DNA of 64,000 nucleotides from Halobacteriales archaeon QS_5_70_15 (GCA_003022005.1 PXRQ01000114.1:7959-71958), one strand, 5' to 3'. Positions 44,185 through 53,579 are shown, numbered from the stretch's first letter. Program-made: numbers and translations. Notes: a model not told the origin generated them from the letters alone.

Positions 44185-45336
44185 CTACTCCTTGCCGGAC
44201 TCGTAGTGCTCGCCGGCGGTCTCGGGAATACGGGTCCGGCCGACCAGCGCCAGCACGACGATGACGGTGACGAACGGGATGATCCGGACGAGCGAGTCCG
44301 GGACGCCCGTGCCACGGGTCTGGAGGGTGAGCTGGAGGGCGTCAAGCCCCGCGAACAGAAAGGTGGAGAGGAACGCCCCGACGGGGTTGTAGTTGCCGAA
44401 CAGGTAGGCGACGATGGCGATGAACCCCTTGCCGTTGACCATCGTGGGGCCGTTGCCGGTGAACTGGCCGAGCCCGAGCGAGAGCGCGGCACCGCCCATC
44501 CCCGACAGCACGCCCGAGAGCAGTACCGCGGCGTACCGCACCCGCGAAACGCTCACGCCCGCCGTGTCCAGCGCCTTGGGGTTCTCCCCGCTCGCGCGGA
44601 CCCACCGGCCGAACGAGGTGCGGTAGAGCAGGTACCACGAGGCGCCGACCATCAGGAGCATCAGGTAGACCGCCAGCGACGCCTCCAGCACGACGTCGAG
44701 CACGAACCCGAGGAACCCCCCGAGGACCGGGACGCCGAACGATGTCGGTATCCCCTCGGGAGCGGGCAGGAACGAGAACACCTCGGGGAGCGTCGGAACG
44801 GTCCCGACGCTATCCGTGTTGGGGCCGCCGTAGACCACCTGGGAGGCGAACGGCGCGAGCCCGAGCGCGATGAGCCACACCGCCAGCCCGGCGATGATCT
44901 GGTCGGCGCGGAACTCGATGCAGACGACGGCGAACAGCCCCGAGAGCAGCGTGCTCGCGAGGATCCCCAGCGCGAACCCGGCAAGGATCGAGCCGGTGAC
45001 GTCGGTCCCCCAGATCGCGCCGAACGCGGCGACGATCAGCAGCCCCTCGAGGCCGATGTTGATGACGCCGCTCTTCTCGGCGAAGATGCCGCCGAGCGCG
45101 GCGAGCGCGATCGGGACCGACAGCCTGAGCGCGGCCCCGAACGCCGACTCGCTCGTCGCGATGTCGAGGAGTTCCCCCGCCAGCGACTCCGGCCGAGCGA
45201 AACCGGCGGCGACGAACGCCGCCACGGCGACAGCCCCGGCGACCAGCCCCGCGGTCTGTCGCCCGGAGAGTTCGTCGATCCGCTCCGCCAGGCCGTCGCG
45301 GGCGCGGTCGAGCGCCGAACGGGTCGACTCACTCAT
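44185..45336 (-). CDS. ABC transporter permease, BmpA-type nucleoside importer
   Basis: 383 residues, about 8-9 helices. Typical of the second permease of nucleoside/basic-membrane-protein importers: LALGGIFAEKSGVINIGLEG near the first third, ITGFAL-like SILAGFALGILASTLLSGLF, and NPKALDTAGVSVSRVRYAAV in the ATPase-contact loop, then SGVLSGMGGAALSLG. It overlaps the partner permease by 8 nt at its start. Last gene of the transporter operon. Confidence 0.92.
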   Translation of the reverse strand: MSESTRSALDRARDGLAERIDELSGRQTAGLVAGAVAVAAFVAAGFARPESLAGELLDIATSESAFGAALRLSVPIALAALGGIFAEKSGVINIGLEGLLIVAAFGAIWGTDVTGSILAGFALGILASTLLSGLFAVVCIEFRADQIIAGLAVWLIALGLAPFASQVVYGGPNTDSVGTVPTLPEVFSFLPAPEGIPTSFGVPVLGGFLGFVLDVVLEASLAVYLMLLMVGASWYLLYRTSFGRWVRASGENPKALDTAGVSVSRVRYAAVLLSGVLSGMGGAALSLGLGQFTGNGPTMVNGKGFIAIVAYLFGNYNPVGAFLSTFLFAGLDALQLTLQTRGTGVPDSLVRIIPFVTVIVVLALVGRTRIPETAGEHYESGKE

Positions 45337-46684
45337 CGGACTCGCCCCCGGTCTCGCTCGCTACGCTGCCTCCGTCCGCGGCGACCGCCCGCGGTTGTGG
45401 TTCGCTCCCGGCGCCGATGCCCCGCGCGAGCATCCGGAAGAACTCCGGCATGGCGACGAACAGGATGATGAGCCCCCGGAGAACCCCCACTAACTGGGGG
45501 GGCACATCGGTGGCGAACTGGACGACCGTCGAGCCCGACTTGAGGGTGCCGAACAGGAACGCCGCGAACCCCACGCCCAGCGGGTTGTTCCCCGCGAGGA
45601 TGGAGACGGTGATGCCGTCGAATCCGTAGGCGGGCACGCCCGTCTGGAACTTCCCGAGGATCATCAGCACGTAGATCGCCCCGCCGATACCGCCGAGCGC
45701 CCCCGAGAGCGCCATGCTGTAGACGACCGTCCGCTCGGCGTCGACCCCGCCGTACTCCGCGGCGTCAGGCTGGAGCCCCGAGGTCCGGACGTCGTAGCCG
45801 AAGGAGGTCCGTTCGAGCAGGTAGTAGATCCCGAGCACCAGCACGACGCCGAGGCCGAGCGCGACGAACGAGAAGTCGTCGCGGGATTCGAACACCAGCG
45901 GCGGTATCAGGGCGTAGTCCGGCACCGGTGTCGTCTCGACGGCCTGGGAGTTCGGGTTCCGGAAGTAGTTCGCGAGGAGAAAGAACGCCACACCCGTCGC
46001 CACGAAGTTCAGCATGATGGTCGTGATGACCTCGTTCGCATCCGCGTAGGCTTTCAGCGCGCCCGGGATGGCGCCGTAGATCCCCCCGACGACCGCGCCG
46101 ACGAGCAGGCCGAGCGTCACGAGCACGACCGTCCCGACGATACCGGCGGGGACGTACGGGACCGCCCAGAGGACCGACAGGGCCGTCCCGAGCGCCCCGA
46201 GGACGAGCTGGCCCTGGGTCCCGATGTTGAAGATGCCCGCCCGGAACGCGAGCGCGACCGACAGCCCCGAGAACACGAGGATCGTCGTCTCGCGGAGCGT
46301 GACGGCCATCTGCGGGTTCAGGAGCTCGTAGCCCTCGCGGAAGGGGTCGAGCGGGCCGCCCTGGAACGGCGTCAGCGGCCCCCATCCCCGCTTGAACGGA
46401 TCCCCGAGCGCGCCGAAGAACAGCCGGTCGAACACCGTCACGGGGTCGAAGCAGAACCCCATCGAGAACAGCCGCGGGAGGCCGAACGGCGTCGGGTGCG
46501 TGAGGACGAACGCCGCCGTCTCGCAGGTCGTCGCCCGGCCCGCCGCGAGCACGAGCACCGTCCCGACGGCGATCGAGAGCGCCAGCGCCGCAAAGGAGAG
46601 GAGGAACCGCTCGGTCGCCGAGGCGCGTGCCAGCCGATCGAGCGCCCGCCTCGCGCGGTCGGTCACCGAGTCGTCGCCGCTCAT
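45329..46684 (-). CDS. ABC transporter permease, BmpA-type nucleoside importer
   Basis: 451 residues with about 8-9 helices, longer than the partner because of an N-terminal region containing helix 1 and a periplasm-like loop (RATTCETAAFVLTHPTPFGL). Conserved: RETTILVFSGLSVALAFRAG, IFNIGTQGQLVLGALG and the ATPase-contact loop SFGYDVRTSGLQPDAAEYGG. It overlaps the ATPase gene by 4 nt. It forms the membrane pore with the protein encoded downstream. Confidence 0.92.
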   Translation of the reverse strand: MSGDDSVTDRARRALDRLARASATERFLLSFAALALSIAVGTVLVLAAGRATTCETAAFVLTHPTPFGLPRLFSMGFCFDPVTVFDRLFFGALGDPFKRGWGPLTPFQGGPLDPFREGYELLNPQMAVTLRETTILVFSGLSVALAFRAGIFNIGTQGQLVLGALGTALSVLWAVPYVPAGIVGTVVLVTLGLLVGAVVGGIYGAIPGALKAYADANEVITTIMLNFVATGVAFFLLANYFRNPNSQAVETTPVPDYALIPPLVFESRDDFSFVALGLGVVLVLGIYYLLERTSFGYDVRTSGLQPDAAEYGGVDAERTVVYSMALSGALGGIGGAIYVLMILGKFQTGVPAYGFDGITVSILAGNNPLGVGFAAFLFGTLKSGSTVVQFATDVPPQLVGVLRGLIILFVAMPEFFRMLARGIGAGSEPQPRAVAADGGSVASETGGESDE

Positions 46685-48291
46685 CGTCCCTCACCGTCGG
46701 CCGCCGCCTCCGGTCCCCGCCGCGACGCGACGGTCTCCGGGTCCGGCGGCTCCGGCGCGGTCTCGGGGTCGAACCCCTCCGGATACTCGCCGGCCATCAG
46801 CAGGCCGAGCTCCTCCTCGGTCACCGCCTCGGGTTCGACGACGGCGACCAGTTCGCCGTCGTACATCACGGCCAGCCGGTCGGAGAGCCCCTGGACCTCC
46901 TCGAGCTTCGAGGAGACGAGCAGCACGCCGACTCCCTCCGAGCGGAGCTCGAGCATCCGCCCGCGGATGAACTCCGTCGAGCCGATGTCGACCCCCCGCG
47001 TCGGGTGGGTGGCGACCAGCAGCGCCGGGTCGCGGGCGAACTCCCGGCCGACGACGAACTTCTGCTGGTTCCCGCCGGAGAGCGACTGCGCCGTCGCGTC
47101 CGGGTCCGGCGGCCGGACGTCGTACTCCTCGATGACCGCCTCGGCGTGGTCGCGCGCTGTCGCCCAGTCGATCCGTCCGTTCCGCGCGAACGGGGCGGCG
47201 TGCTGGCTCCCGAGCACGCCGTTGCTCACGAGGTCGAACGCCATCACCAGCCCCCGCTCCTGTCGGTCCTCGGGGACGTACGCCATCCCGGCGTCGATGC
47301 GGCGCCGACGCGACCAGTCGGTGACCTCCTCGTCGCGGAACCGCACGCGGCCGGCTCCCGGTCGGCGCATCCCGGTGATCGCCTCGACGAGTTCGGCCTG
47401 GCCGTTGCCGTCGACGCCCGCGACGCCGAACACCTCGCCCGCCCGGACGTCGAAGGAGACCCCGTCGACGACGGTCACCCCGCGCTCGTCCCGCACGGAG
47501 ACGTCCTCGACCTCGAGGACGGGGGCGCCCGCTTCGCCCGGCCGCTTCTCGATCTCCAGCAGGACCTCCCGCCCGACCATCATCCGCGCGAGCTCCTCGC
47601 GGGTCGTCGCGTCGGCGTCGACCGTCCCGACGTTCTTCCCGTCCCGGAGCACCGTGATCTCGTCGGCGGCGTGCATCGCCTCGCCGAGCTTGTGCGTGAT
47701 GAAGATGATCGTCTTCCCGCCGGCGGTGAGCTCCTCGAGCACCCCGAACAGGTCCTCGACCTCCTGGGGGGTGAGGACGGCGGTGGGCTCGTCGAGGATC
47801 AGTACCTCCGCGCCCCTGTACAGGGCCTTCAGTATCTCGACGCGCTGCTGGACCCCGACGGAGACGTCCTCGATACGGGCGTCGGGGTCGACGTCGAACC
47901 CGAACCGCTCGGAGAGCTCGACGACCTCCCGGCGGGCCCGCTCCCGGTCGACTGTCAGCCCGCCCCACTTGCGGGGCTCGTTGCCGAGCGTGATGTTCTC
48001 GGCGACGGTCATCGGGTCGACGAGCATGAAGTGCTGGTGGATCATCCCCACCCCGGCGTCGATGGCGTCCCGCGGCGAATCGAAGTCCCGCCCGGCCCCG
48101 TCGAGGACGACGCGACCGCTGGTCGGCTCGTACAGGCCATATAGAACGTTCATCAGCGTCGTCTTCCCCGCCCCGTTCTCCCCGAGGAGCGCGTGGACCG
48201 TGCCCCGCTCGACCGCCAGGTCGACGTCGTCGTTCGCCACGACGCCGGGGAACCGCTTGGTGATGCCGTCGAGGTGAACGGCCCTTGCCAT
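46681..48291 (-). CDS. ABC transporter ATP-binding protein with two ATPase domains (nucleoside/sugar type)
   Basis: 536 residues, two fused ATPase halves as in RbsA-type importers. First half: Walker A LLGENGAGKTTLMNVLYG, signature VSVGVQQRVEILKALYRG, Walker B VLILDEPTAVLTP. Second half: degenerate Walker A GVAGVDGNGQAELVEAITG (no Lys), then ATAQSLSGGNQQKFVVGREF. Only the first half should hydrolyse ATP efficiently. It heads the three-gene overlapping operon ATPase-permease-permease. Confidence 0.93.
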   Translation of the reverse strand: MARAVHLDGITKRFPGVVANDDVDLAVERGTVHALLGENGAGKTTLMNVLYGLYEPTSGRVVLDGAGRDFDSPRDAIDAGVGMIHQHFMLVDPMTVAENITLGNEPRKWGGLTVDRERARREVVELSERFGFDVDPDARIEDVSVGVQQRVEILKALYRGAEVLILDEPTAVLTPQEVEDLFGVLEELTAGGKTIIFITHKLGEAMHAADEITVLRDGKNVGTVDADATTREELARMMVGREVLLEIEKRPGEAGAPVLEVEDVSVRDERGVTVVDGVSFDVRAGEVFGVAGVDGNGQAELVEAITGMRRPGAGRVRFRDEEVTDWSRRRRIDAGMAYVPEDRQERGLVMAFDLVSNGVLGSQHAAPFARNGRIDWATARDHAEAVIEEYDVRPPDPDATAQSLSGGNQQKFVVGREFARDPALLVATHPTRGVDIGSTEFIRGRMLELRSEGVGVLLVSSKLEEVQGLSDRLAVMYDGELVAVVEPEAVTEEELGLLMAGEYPEGFDPETAPEPPDPETVASRRGPEAAADGEGR

Positions 48292-48521
48292 TACCGGCGG
48301 CTTGGAGGGCTACCGCTTAAACGCCCTGCTTCGGGGGGACAGCCGTCCCCGGAAGGCTCCCGGGAGCACGGACCGGGCTTCCTCGAAGTGACGCCCTCCG
48401 ATCGACGCCGGGATCGGGATCCGGTCCGGGTGACTCGTGAGCCGTACCTGTCGCGGGTGTATCCACCACCTTCCCGTTCCGTATCGCGAGTAGTCCCCGT
48501 CTCCGCGCCGTCGATCCCCGA

Positions 48522-48546
48522 CAAGTTTATAATCCATCATTATAGT
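48522..48546. promoter_or_regulatory. AT-rich promoter candidate for the ABC operon
   Basis: AAGTTTATAATCC and CATTATAG form an AT-rich, near-palindromic island in a GC-rich context, about 235 nt before the ATPase start on the minus strand. It may be a TATA element, or part of an operator that responds to nucleosides. Confidence 0.35.
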
Positions 48547-48585
48547 CCGTCAGTTCGGCAGTGGCCGACACCGTTCCCGGGATGA

Positions 48586-48664
48586 TACGGTCGTGCGTGA
48601 CGATGTACCGGCGATCGCCCGGCCGGGATCGGCGATCATCGGTAACGGACGACGCACGACCGTA
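48586..48664. repeat. 79-bp palindromic element, copy 4
   Basis: Begins TACGGTCGTGCGTGACGATG and ends GACGCACGACCGTA; flanked by TGA (48583-48585 and 48665-48667). It differs from copy 5 at 55193 at only about three positions, so these two copies are young or are kept alike. Confidence 0.88.
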
Positions 48665-48689
48665 TGAGACCCCGGCGGACGTCGCGGAG

Positions 48690-49100
48690 CCTCCTCCCGG
48701 GAGCGGCGTACGCGTTCGGTGCCGGACTGCTCGTCGTCGCGGCGGGATGCTTCCGGCCGTACCGTGGTTGGTAGTCGGGACCGGACACGCGCCCGCGGCA
48801 CCGGCAGTACCGGGTACCGACCGGACGGTGGCGCTACCGGAGGTCCTCGACGTCCTCCCGGGAGTACGTCGCTTCGTAGCCCGCCAGTCGGCCGACCGGC
48901 GCCAGGACAGGGTGGAACGGTTGGAGTCGTCGCTCGCGACCCGCGACGCCGGATCCGGCGGTTGAACGGGTCGCTCCGGACCCCCGAGGAGGATCTGGCG
49001 GGCACGACGGCCGAACTGCACGCGACCGGGGCGGCGCTAGAGAAACAGGAGGGAGCGGTTTCGCGACGTTCGGGAGCGGCTGGCCGTCTCCCGAGGGGCG
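48690..49100 (+). pseudogene. possible remains of a membrane/coiled-coil protein
   Basis: Fragments in different frames read LLPGAAYAFGAGLLVVAAGC (a membrane helix), then VALPEVLDVLPGVRRFVARQ, DRRQDRVERLESSLATRD and TPEEDLAGTTAELHATGAAL with heptad character. Stops and shifts separate them. It could be a decayed signalling protein, but I cannot name a family, and chance in GC-rich DNA is not excluded. Confidence 0.3.
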
Positions 49101-49370
49101 TTGAACCGGACCTGTGCGGAGCCCGGGAGGCGGACGCACGGGAGGGGATCGACGCCTGCGCGTCGTGGACCGGGGTCGAACCCGCGGCAACGGGCGTCCG
49201 GCTCGTGTCCGCGACCGTCACGGGGAACAGCGGTGACAGCACGGGCACCACCGGAGGAGTGGCCGGGAGGGGCGGTCACCCCGTCGCGGTTCCGCTCTCC
49301 CCTCGCCCCCGCGGGTCGTATTCCGTTCGGAGACGGGGACGAGTACCGGGACCCATCACAGCCGTCCGTA

Positions 49371-50534
49371 TCAGACGTTCCCGGGGTCAGTCGGGACGCT
49401 GATGTCGCCGTCGATGATCGACTGCCTGGACCCGGAGATGGCGTCCTTCACGCCGCTCGGGATCGACGACCCGAGCTGCTGGCCGTAGACGATGCCCACG
49501 CCGTCGTCGTCGAGCCCGAGCGCCGTGGTCGTTCCGCCCTCGAACTCGTCGTTCACGACGGCCTCGACGGCGTTGTAGACGGCGGTGTCGACGCGCTTGA
49601 CCATCGAGGCCAGGATGACGTTCGCGTAGGAGTCCTTCGTCACCGACTGGTCGCGGTCGACGCCGACGGCGAACTTGCCCTGCTCCTGGGCGGCCTGGAA
49701 CACGCCGGTCCCGGTGTTGCCGGCGGCGTGGTAGACGATGTCGGCCCCGGAGTCGTACATCGCGAGCGCGGCCTCCTTGCCGGCCGTGGGAGCGTTGAAA
49801 TCGCCCACGTAGGACGTCTGGATGTCGACGTCCTCGTCCGCAGCCTTCACCCCGGCCTCGTAGCCGGCCTGGAACCGCCGGATGAGCGGGGACTCGACGC
49901 CCCCGACGAAGCCGACGTTCGTCGAATCGCCGGTCGTCGAACCCGCGCCGGCCGAGAAATCACGCGTCGTCAGCAGGCCCGCGAGCTGGCCGACGAGATA
50001 CGACCCCTCGTGTTCGGCGAACACGTACGAGGCGACGTTGTCGGCCTCGACCACGCTGTCGACGATCATGAACTCCTGGTCCAGGAAGTCGGGCGCGTTC
50101 TCCGAGAGCGCCGACGCCTGGAGGAAGCCGATACAGCAGATCAGCTCGTAGGTCGGGTCGGTCGACCGCGCGAACTGCTGCTGGAAGTTCGCGAACTCCG
50201 AGACCGCCGAGGGCTGGGCCTCGCCGTAGGAGATGCCGAAATCCTCCTCGGCCTGCTGGATGCCCTGCTGTGCCTGGTCGTTGAACGAGCCGTCGCCGAG
50301 CCCGCCGGTCGCGTACACCATCCCGACGTTGATCGGGTCGGAGGGCGTCGGGGACTGCGTCTCAGTCTCGGTCTCCCCGCCGGAGTCCGGGCCCTCGGTT
50401 TCGGTCGGCTCCGGCGTCGACGTCGGCGTCGATCCGCCGTCGCCACCGTCCGTCGGTCCGCCGGTACACCCCGCCAGGGCGATGCCCCCGGCCGTCCCCA
50501 CGCCGGTGAGGAACTTGCGCCTGTCTATCTGCAT
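49371..50534 (-). CDS. BMP family nucleoside-binding lipoprotein
   Basis: 387 residues. Tat lipoprotein signal: DRRKFLTGVGTAGGIALAGC (lipobox LAGC), a Gly/Thr/Glu-rich linker to about residue 65, then the BmpA periplasmic-binding fold: INVGMVYATGGLGDGSFNDQ, NVGFVGGVESPLIRRFQAGY, ADIVYHAAGNTGTGVFQAAQ and AVGVDRDQSVTK. It binds nucleosides outside the membrane for the ABC importer encoded 1 kb downstream on the same strand. The stop codon follows CCGTCCGTA, the end motif of the palindromic elements. Confidence 0.93.
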   Translation of the reverse strand: MQIDRRKFLTGVGTAGGIALAGCTGGPTDGGDGGSTPTSTPEPTETEGPDSGGETETETQSPTPSDPINVGMVYATGGLGDGSFNDQAQQGIQQAEEDFGISYGEAQPSAVSEFANFQQQFARSTDPTYELICCIGFLQASALSENAPDFLDQEFMIVDSVVEADNVASYVFAEHEGSYLVGQLAGLLTTRDFSAGAGSTTGDSTNVGFVGGVESPLIRRFQAGYEAGVKAADEDVDIQTSYVGDFNAPTAGKEAALAMYDSGADIVYHAAGNTGTGVFQAAQEQGKFAVGVDRDQSVTKDSYANVILASMVKRVDTAVYNAVEAVVNDEFEGGTTTALGLDDDGVGIVYGQQLGSSIPSGVKDAISGSRQSIIDGDISVPTDPGNV

Positions 50535-50722
50535 TGTCGTTCGCGTAGTGCGTCGAACGGGGATTAAACGCTACGAATCCCCGACTCTCGGCGCGGTCGG
50601 CCGATGCGCGGTCGGTTCTCTCCCCGCACGGCGCCCCGGAACGTCCGCCCGCCCGCGGTTACGAACCCTCCCGGAACCCGCGTCCTCCCGGGTCCGGCGC
50701 CCGGTCGTGCCCGCAGACCGTA

Positions 50723-52096
50723 TCAGTCCGCGTGGTCGACCGCGGCCTCGACGACGCCGCGTGCCCGGTCGACGAGCTCGTCGACGTCGTCGCTCTCGGC
50801 GTAGAGCCGGACGTACGGTTCCGTCCCGGAGGGCCGGACCAGGAGCCACGACCCGTCCGGCCGCTCGACCCGGACGCCGTGCTCGGTGTCGAGGTCGGCC
50901 TCGGGGAACGCGTCCGGCAGCGTCGTCTCCAGGGTCGTCATGACCGCCCGCTTGTGCCCGTCCGGACAGGGGACGCTCACCTTCCGGTAGGGCCGCTCGG
51001 TCACCGGCTCGCGGACCGAGTCGAGTCCCTCGGCCGCGACCAGCCGCGAGACGACCGCGACGCTCGCCACGCCGTCGATCCAGGCGCCGAACGCGGGGTG
51101 GACGTGCTTCCAGGGCTCGGCCGCGAACACGACCGCCGTCTCCGGGCTCCCCGCCTCGTACGCCGCCCGGACCCCCTCGTGGAGCGCTCCCAGCCGCACC
51201 CGCTCGACGCGGCCGCCCGCCGCGCGGACCCGCTCGTCGATGCGGGCCGAGGCGTTCGGCGTCGTCACCACCACGGGGTCGCCGGCCTGGCTCCCCCGGA
51301 CGTACCGCTCGGCGAGTATCGCGACGACCGTGTCCTCGTGGACCACTTCGCCGTCGCCGTCGATCAGCACGACCCGGTCGGCGTCGCCGTCGTGACCGAA
51401 CCCGATCGCCGCCTCGTCCTCGGCGACGAACGCCCGGAGGTCGGCGAGGCTCTCCGGCGTTGGTTTCGACTCCCGCCCGGGGAAGTGGCCGTCGACGTTG
51501 TCGTTGAGCGCGACGACCTCCCCTCCCATCGCCGAGAGCACACGGGGAGTGGCGACCGCCCCCGTCCCGTTGCCGCAGTCGACGGCCACCCGGAGCCCGT
51601 CGAGCGTGGCGCCGAACGTCCCCGCGTACTCGACGGCGGCGTCCCGGTACGCCGGGAGCGGGTCCTCACGCTCCGTGCCGGCCCACTCGGACCACTCGGC
51701 GGGCGGATCCGGGTCGGCGGCGCGCCGCTCGACCCGGTGTTCGGCCTCGCGGTCGTACTCCCGGCCGTCGCGGAAGAACTTCAGCCCGTTGTCCGACGGC
51801 GGGTTGTGGCTCGCCGTCACCATCACCCCGTGCCGGCCGCGCGAGGCGAACGCGAGCGCCGGGGTCGGGACCTGCCCGACGCGGACGACGCGGGCGCCCG
51901 CCGACGTCAGGCCGGCCTCGACCGCGGCGGCCAGCGCCGGCCCCGACTCCCGGCCGTCGCGGCCGACCACGAACTCACCCCCGTCCCGGGCCGCGGCGGC
52001 CGCCACGCGGAGGGCGAACGCGGGCGTCACGCGCGACCGCACCTCCCCCCGGATGCCGGCCGTACCGAACAGCTCCTCGACGTCGGCATCGTCCAT
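50723..52096 (-). CDS. phosphohexomutase-superfamily enzyme, probably phosphopentomutase
   Basis: 457 residues of the phosphoglucomutase/phosphomannomutase fold. Phosphoserine loop MVTASHNPPSDNGLKFF, metal loop GFGHDGDADRVVLID, phosphate loop LLVRPSGTEPYVRLYAE. The sugar-binding loop, usually GE(M/P)SGH, reads FAAEPWKHVHPAFGAW, suggesting a substrate other than hexose phosphate. Located beside nucleoside uptake and phosphorolysis genes, it probably interconverts ribose-1- and ribose-5-phosphate. Stop at CCGTATCA, an element-type border. Confidence 0.85.
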   Translation of the reverse strand: MDDADVEELFGTAGIRGEVRSRVTPAFALRVAAAAARDGGEFVVGRDGRESGPALAAAVEAGLTSAGARVVRVGQVPTPALAFASRGRHGVMVTASHNPPSDNGLKFFRDGREYDREAEHRVERRAADPDPPAEWSEWAGTEREDPLPAYRDAAVEYAGTFGATLDGLRVAVDCGNGTGAVATPRVLSAMGGEVVALNDNVDGHFPGRESKPTPESLADLRAFVAEDEAAIGFGHDGDADRVVLIDGDGEVVHEDTVVAILAERYVRGSQAGDPVVVTTPNASARIDERVRAAGGRVERVRLGALHEGVRAAYEAGSPETAVVFAAEPWKHVHPAFGAWIDGVASVAVVSRLVAAEGLDSVREPVTERPYRKVSVPCPDGHKRAVMTTLETTLPDAFPEADLDTEHGVRVERPDGSWLLVRPSGTEPYVRLYAESDDVDELVDRARGVVEAAVDHAD

Positions 52097-52239
52097 ACCG
52101 GGAACAGGTCCGGCGGGTACTTAGGTGGGGGTGTGTCGGACCGGCACCGGGAGCCGAGAAACCAGAAGACGTGATCGATTGGACACGACCGACCGCACAC
52201 GGAGAACGGGGGGCGGGAGGCGGCCGGGGCGCCCGCCGA

Positions 52240-52707
52240 TCAGAGTTCGACGCCGCTCGGGATGAGGCTGTGGCCCCGGAGGAGGCCGCCCTCGGAGTCG
52301 TAGACGAGCAGCGTGGACTTCTCGTAGGTCGCGAACGGCTCGCCGCCGACGGCCACCTCGACGCGGTAGCGCTTGCCGTCGTCGGTGTCCTTCCCGTAGG
52401 CGCGGGCGGCGTCGACGAACCGCGTGACGTCCCCCGCGTCGGCGTTGAGTTCGAGGACGAAGTCCCCGGTCACGCGGTTCGTGACGGCGACGACCCCCTC
52501 GGAGTCGGCGTCGTCGACCGGGCCGTGGAGACGATAGGAGATGTCGAGGTCGTTCGCCCCGAGAACGTCCCCGGACTCGTCGGTGAGTCGGTCGGTGAGC
52601 TGCTCGTCCGGGCCGTCGAAGTCGATGGTGACGGTCGGGATGCCGCGGTCGTCCGGGTTCTCGCCCCCCAGGTTCCTGACGTCGAGCGTAAAGTAGTCGC
52701 GCCTCAT
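52240..52707 (-). CDS. small haloarchaeal protein (DUF5793-like)
   Basis: 155 residues, beta-rich and acidic: MRRDYFTLDVRNLGGENPDD, VTIDFDGPDEQLTDRLTD, VVAVTNRVTGDFVLELNADA and TLLVYDSEGGLLRGHSLIPS followed by GVEL. It matches a conserved haloarchaeal family I recall as DUF5793. No membrane segment or catalytic motif; function unknown. Convergent with the mutase gene side and divergent from the membrane gene at 52853. Confidence 0.8.
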   Translation of the reverse strand: MRRDYFTLDVRNLGGENPDDRGIPTVTIDFDGPDEQLTDRLTDESGDVLGANDLDISYRLHGPVDDADSEGVVAVTNRVTGDFVLELNADAGDVTRFVDAARAYGKDTDDGKRYRVEVAVGGEPFATYEKSTLLVYDSEGGLLRGHSLIPSGVEL

Positions 52708-52852
52708 TCCAGCACATCCGATCTACGACGCCGCCGGTGATGAACCTGACGACTGCGACAGGCTCGCGGGGACGAACCCACCCCGCGAACCGGCTCGCAT
52801 CGGCGCGCGACCGGTCGGCAGGCTTTATCGCGGCTCGCCGGCCAGGGTGTGT

Positions 52853-53401
52853 ATGGTCTGGGTCCGCTCGGAGTACGCCGGGGCGTTCGCCGTCCTCTCG
52901 GCGTGGGTGTCCGCGCTGCTCCCCTGGTCGGTGTCGTTCGCCAGCCAGGGCGGGGTCTCGCTGGTCGTGATCCGGTTCCCGCTCCTCATGCTCCAGTTCC
53001 TCCTCGGCGCGCAGCTCGCGGGCGCGGAACGTCCGCTCCTCCCGGTCTGGAGTGCATACGGGTTCCCGGGGAGCGAGGCGGTCGCCCGCGCGTACCTCGT
53101 CTGGCTGGCCGGCGGGGCCGTCATCGGCCTCGCGCTCCTGCTCAGCGTCGCGTACTACACCGACGAGCAGGGACTCGAGGCCCGGCTGCCGATCGATCCC
53201 GTCCGGCTCATGGGCGGGCTCCTGCTCGCGGCAGCGCTCGTGCTCACCGCCGCCACCGTCATGCTCTGGCGGAGTTACCTCGGCGGGTCCGTCCCCGTGG
53301 GCGTCGTCTTCCTCTACGCGTTCGGGTACCTGCTGCTGACCGTCGAACGACAGGACGCCGGGACGCCGGAGGCTCCGGAGGACGACGCCGGGGCGGCCTG
53401 A
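52853..53401 (+). CDS. small haloarchaeal membrane protein (DUF7549-like)
   Basis: 182 residues with five predicted helices and no soluble domain: VWVRSEYAGAFAVLSAWVSA, PVWSAYGFPGSEAVARAYLV, YYTDEQGLEARLPIDPVRLM. Acidic C-terminal tail. Function unknown. ATG 52853 is used; GGCTTTATCG about 25-30 nt upstream fits a TATA region. The stop reads TGACACGGACGG and borders a decayed palindromic element. Confidence 0.7.
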   Translation: MVWVRSEYAGAFAVLSAWVSALLPWSVSFASQGGVSLVVIRFPLLMLQFLLGAQLAGAERPLLPVWSAYGFPGSEAVARAYLVWLAGGAVIGLALLLSVAYYTDEQGLEARLPIDPVRLMGGLLLAAALVLTAATVMLWRSYLGGSVPVGVVFLYAFGYLLLTVERQDAGTPEAPEDDAGAA

Positions 53402-53480
53402 CACGGACGGTCCTCGTCCGCGATCGGTGATCGCGGCCGCGGTCACGGCGGTCACCGGTAGATCGGTACACCCGTCCGCG
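53402..53480. repeat. decayed palindromic element
   Basis: 79 bp from CACGGACGGTCC (after the TGA stop of the membrane gene) to CCCGTCCGCG, with inner arms GATCGGTGATCG and GTCACCGGTAGATC. The right flank is CGA rather than TGA. Confidence 0.5.
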
Positions 53481-53579
53481 CGACTCACGACGGGCCCCGA
53501 GCGGCTCGACCTGCCGAACGAGTCGGGCGTCTCCGGGGACAGGAGCACCGACCGCGGGCCGGGGAACCGACCGCACCGG

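Larger units (their letters stand above)
48292..49370. other. 1.08-kb interval between the BMP lipoprotein and ATPase genes
   Basis: Carries an AT-rich promoter candidate (48522-48546), palindromic element copy 4 and, from about 48690 to 49100, what look like fragments of a decayed plus-strand gene. No intact gene is seen. Confidence 0.5.

Noticed and set aside
43921..45468. 515-residue plus-strand ORF opposite the ABC permease
   Set aside because: It begins inside a palindromic element and reads as an antisense shadow of the permease.
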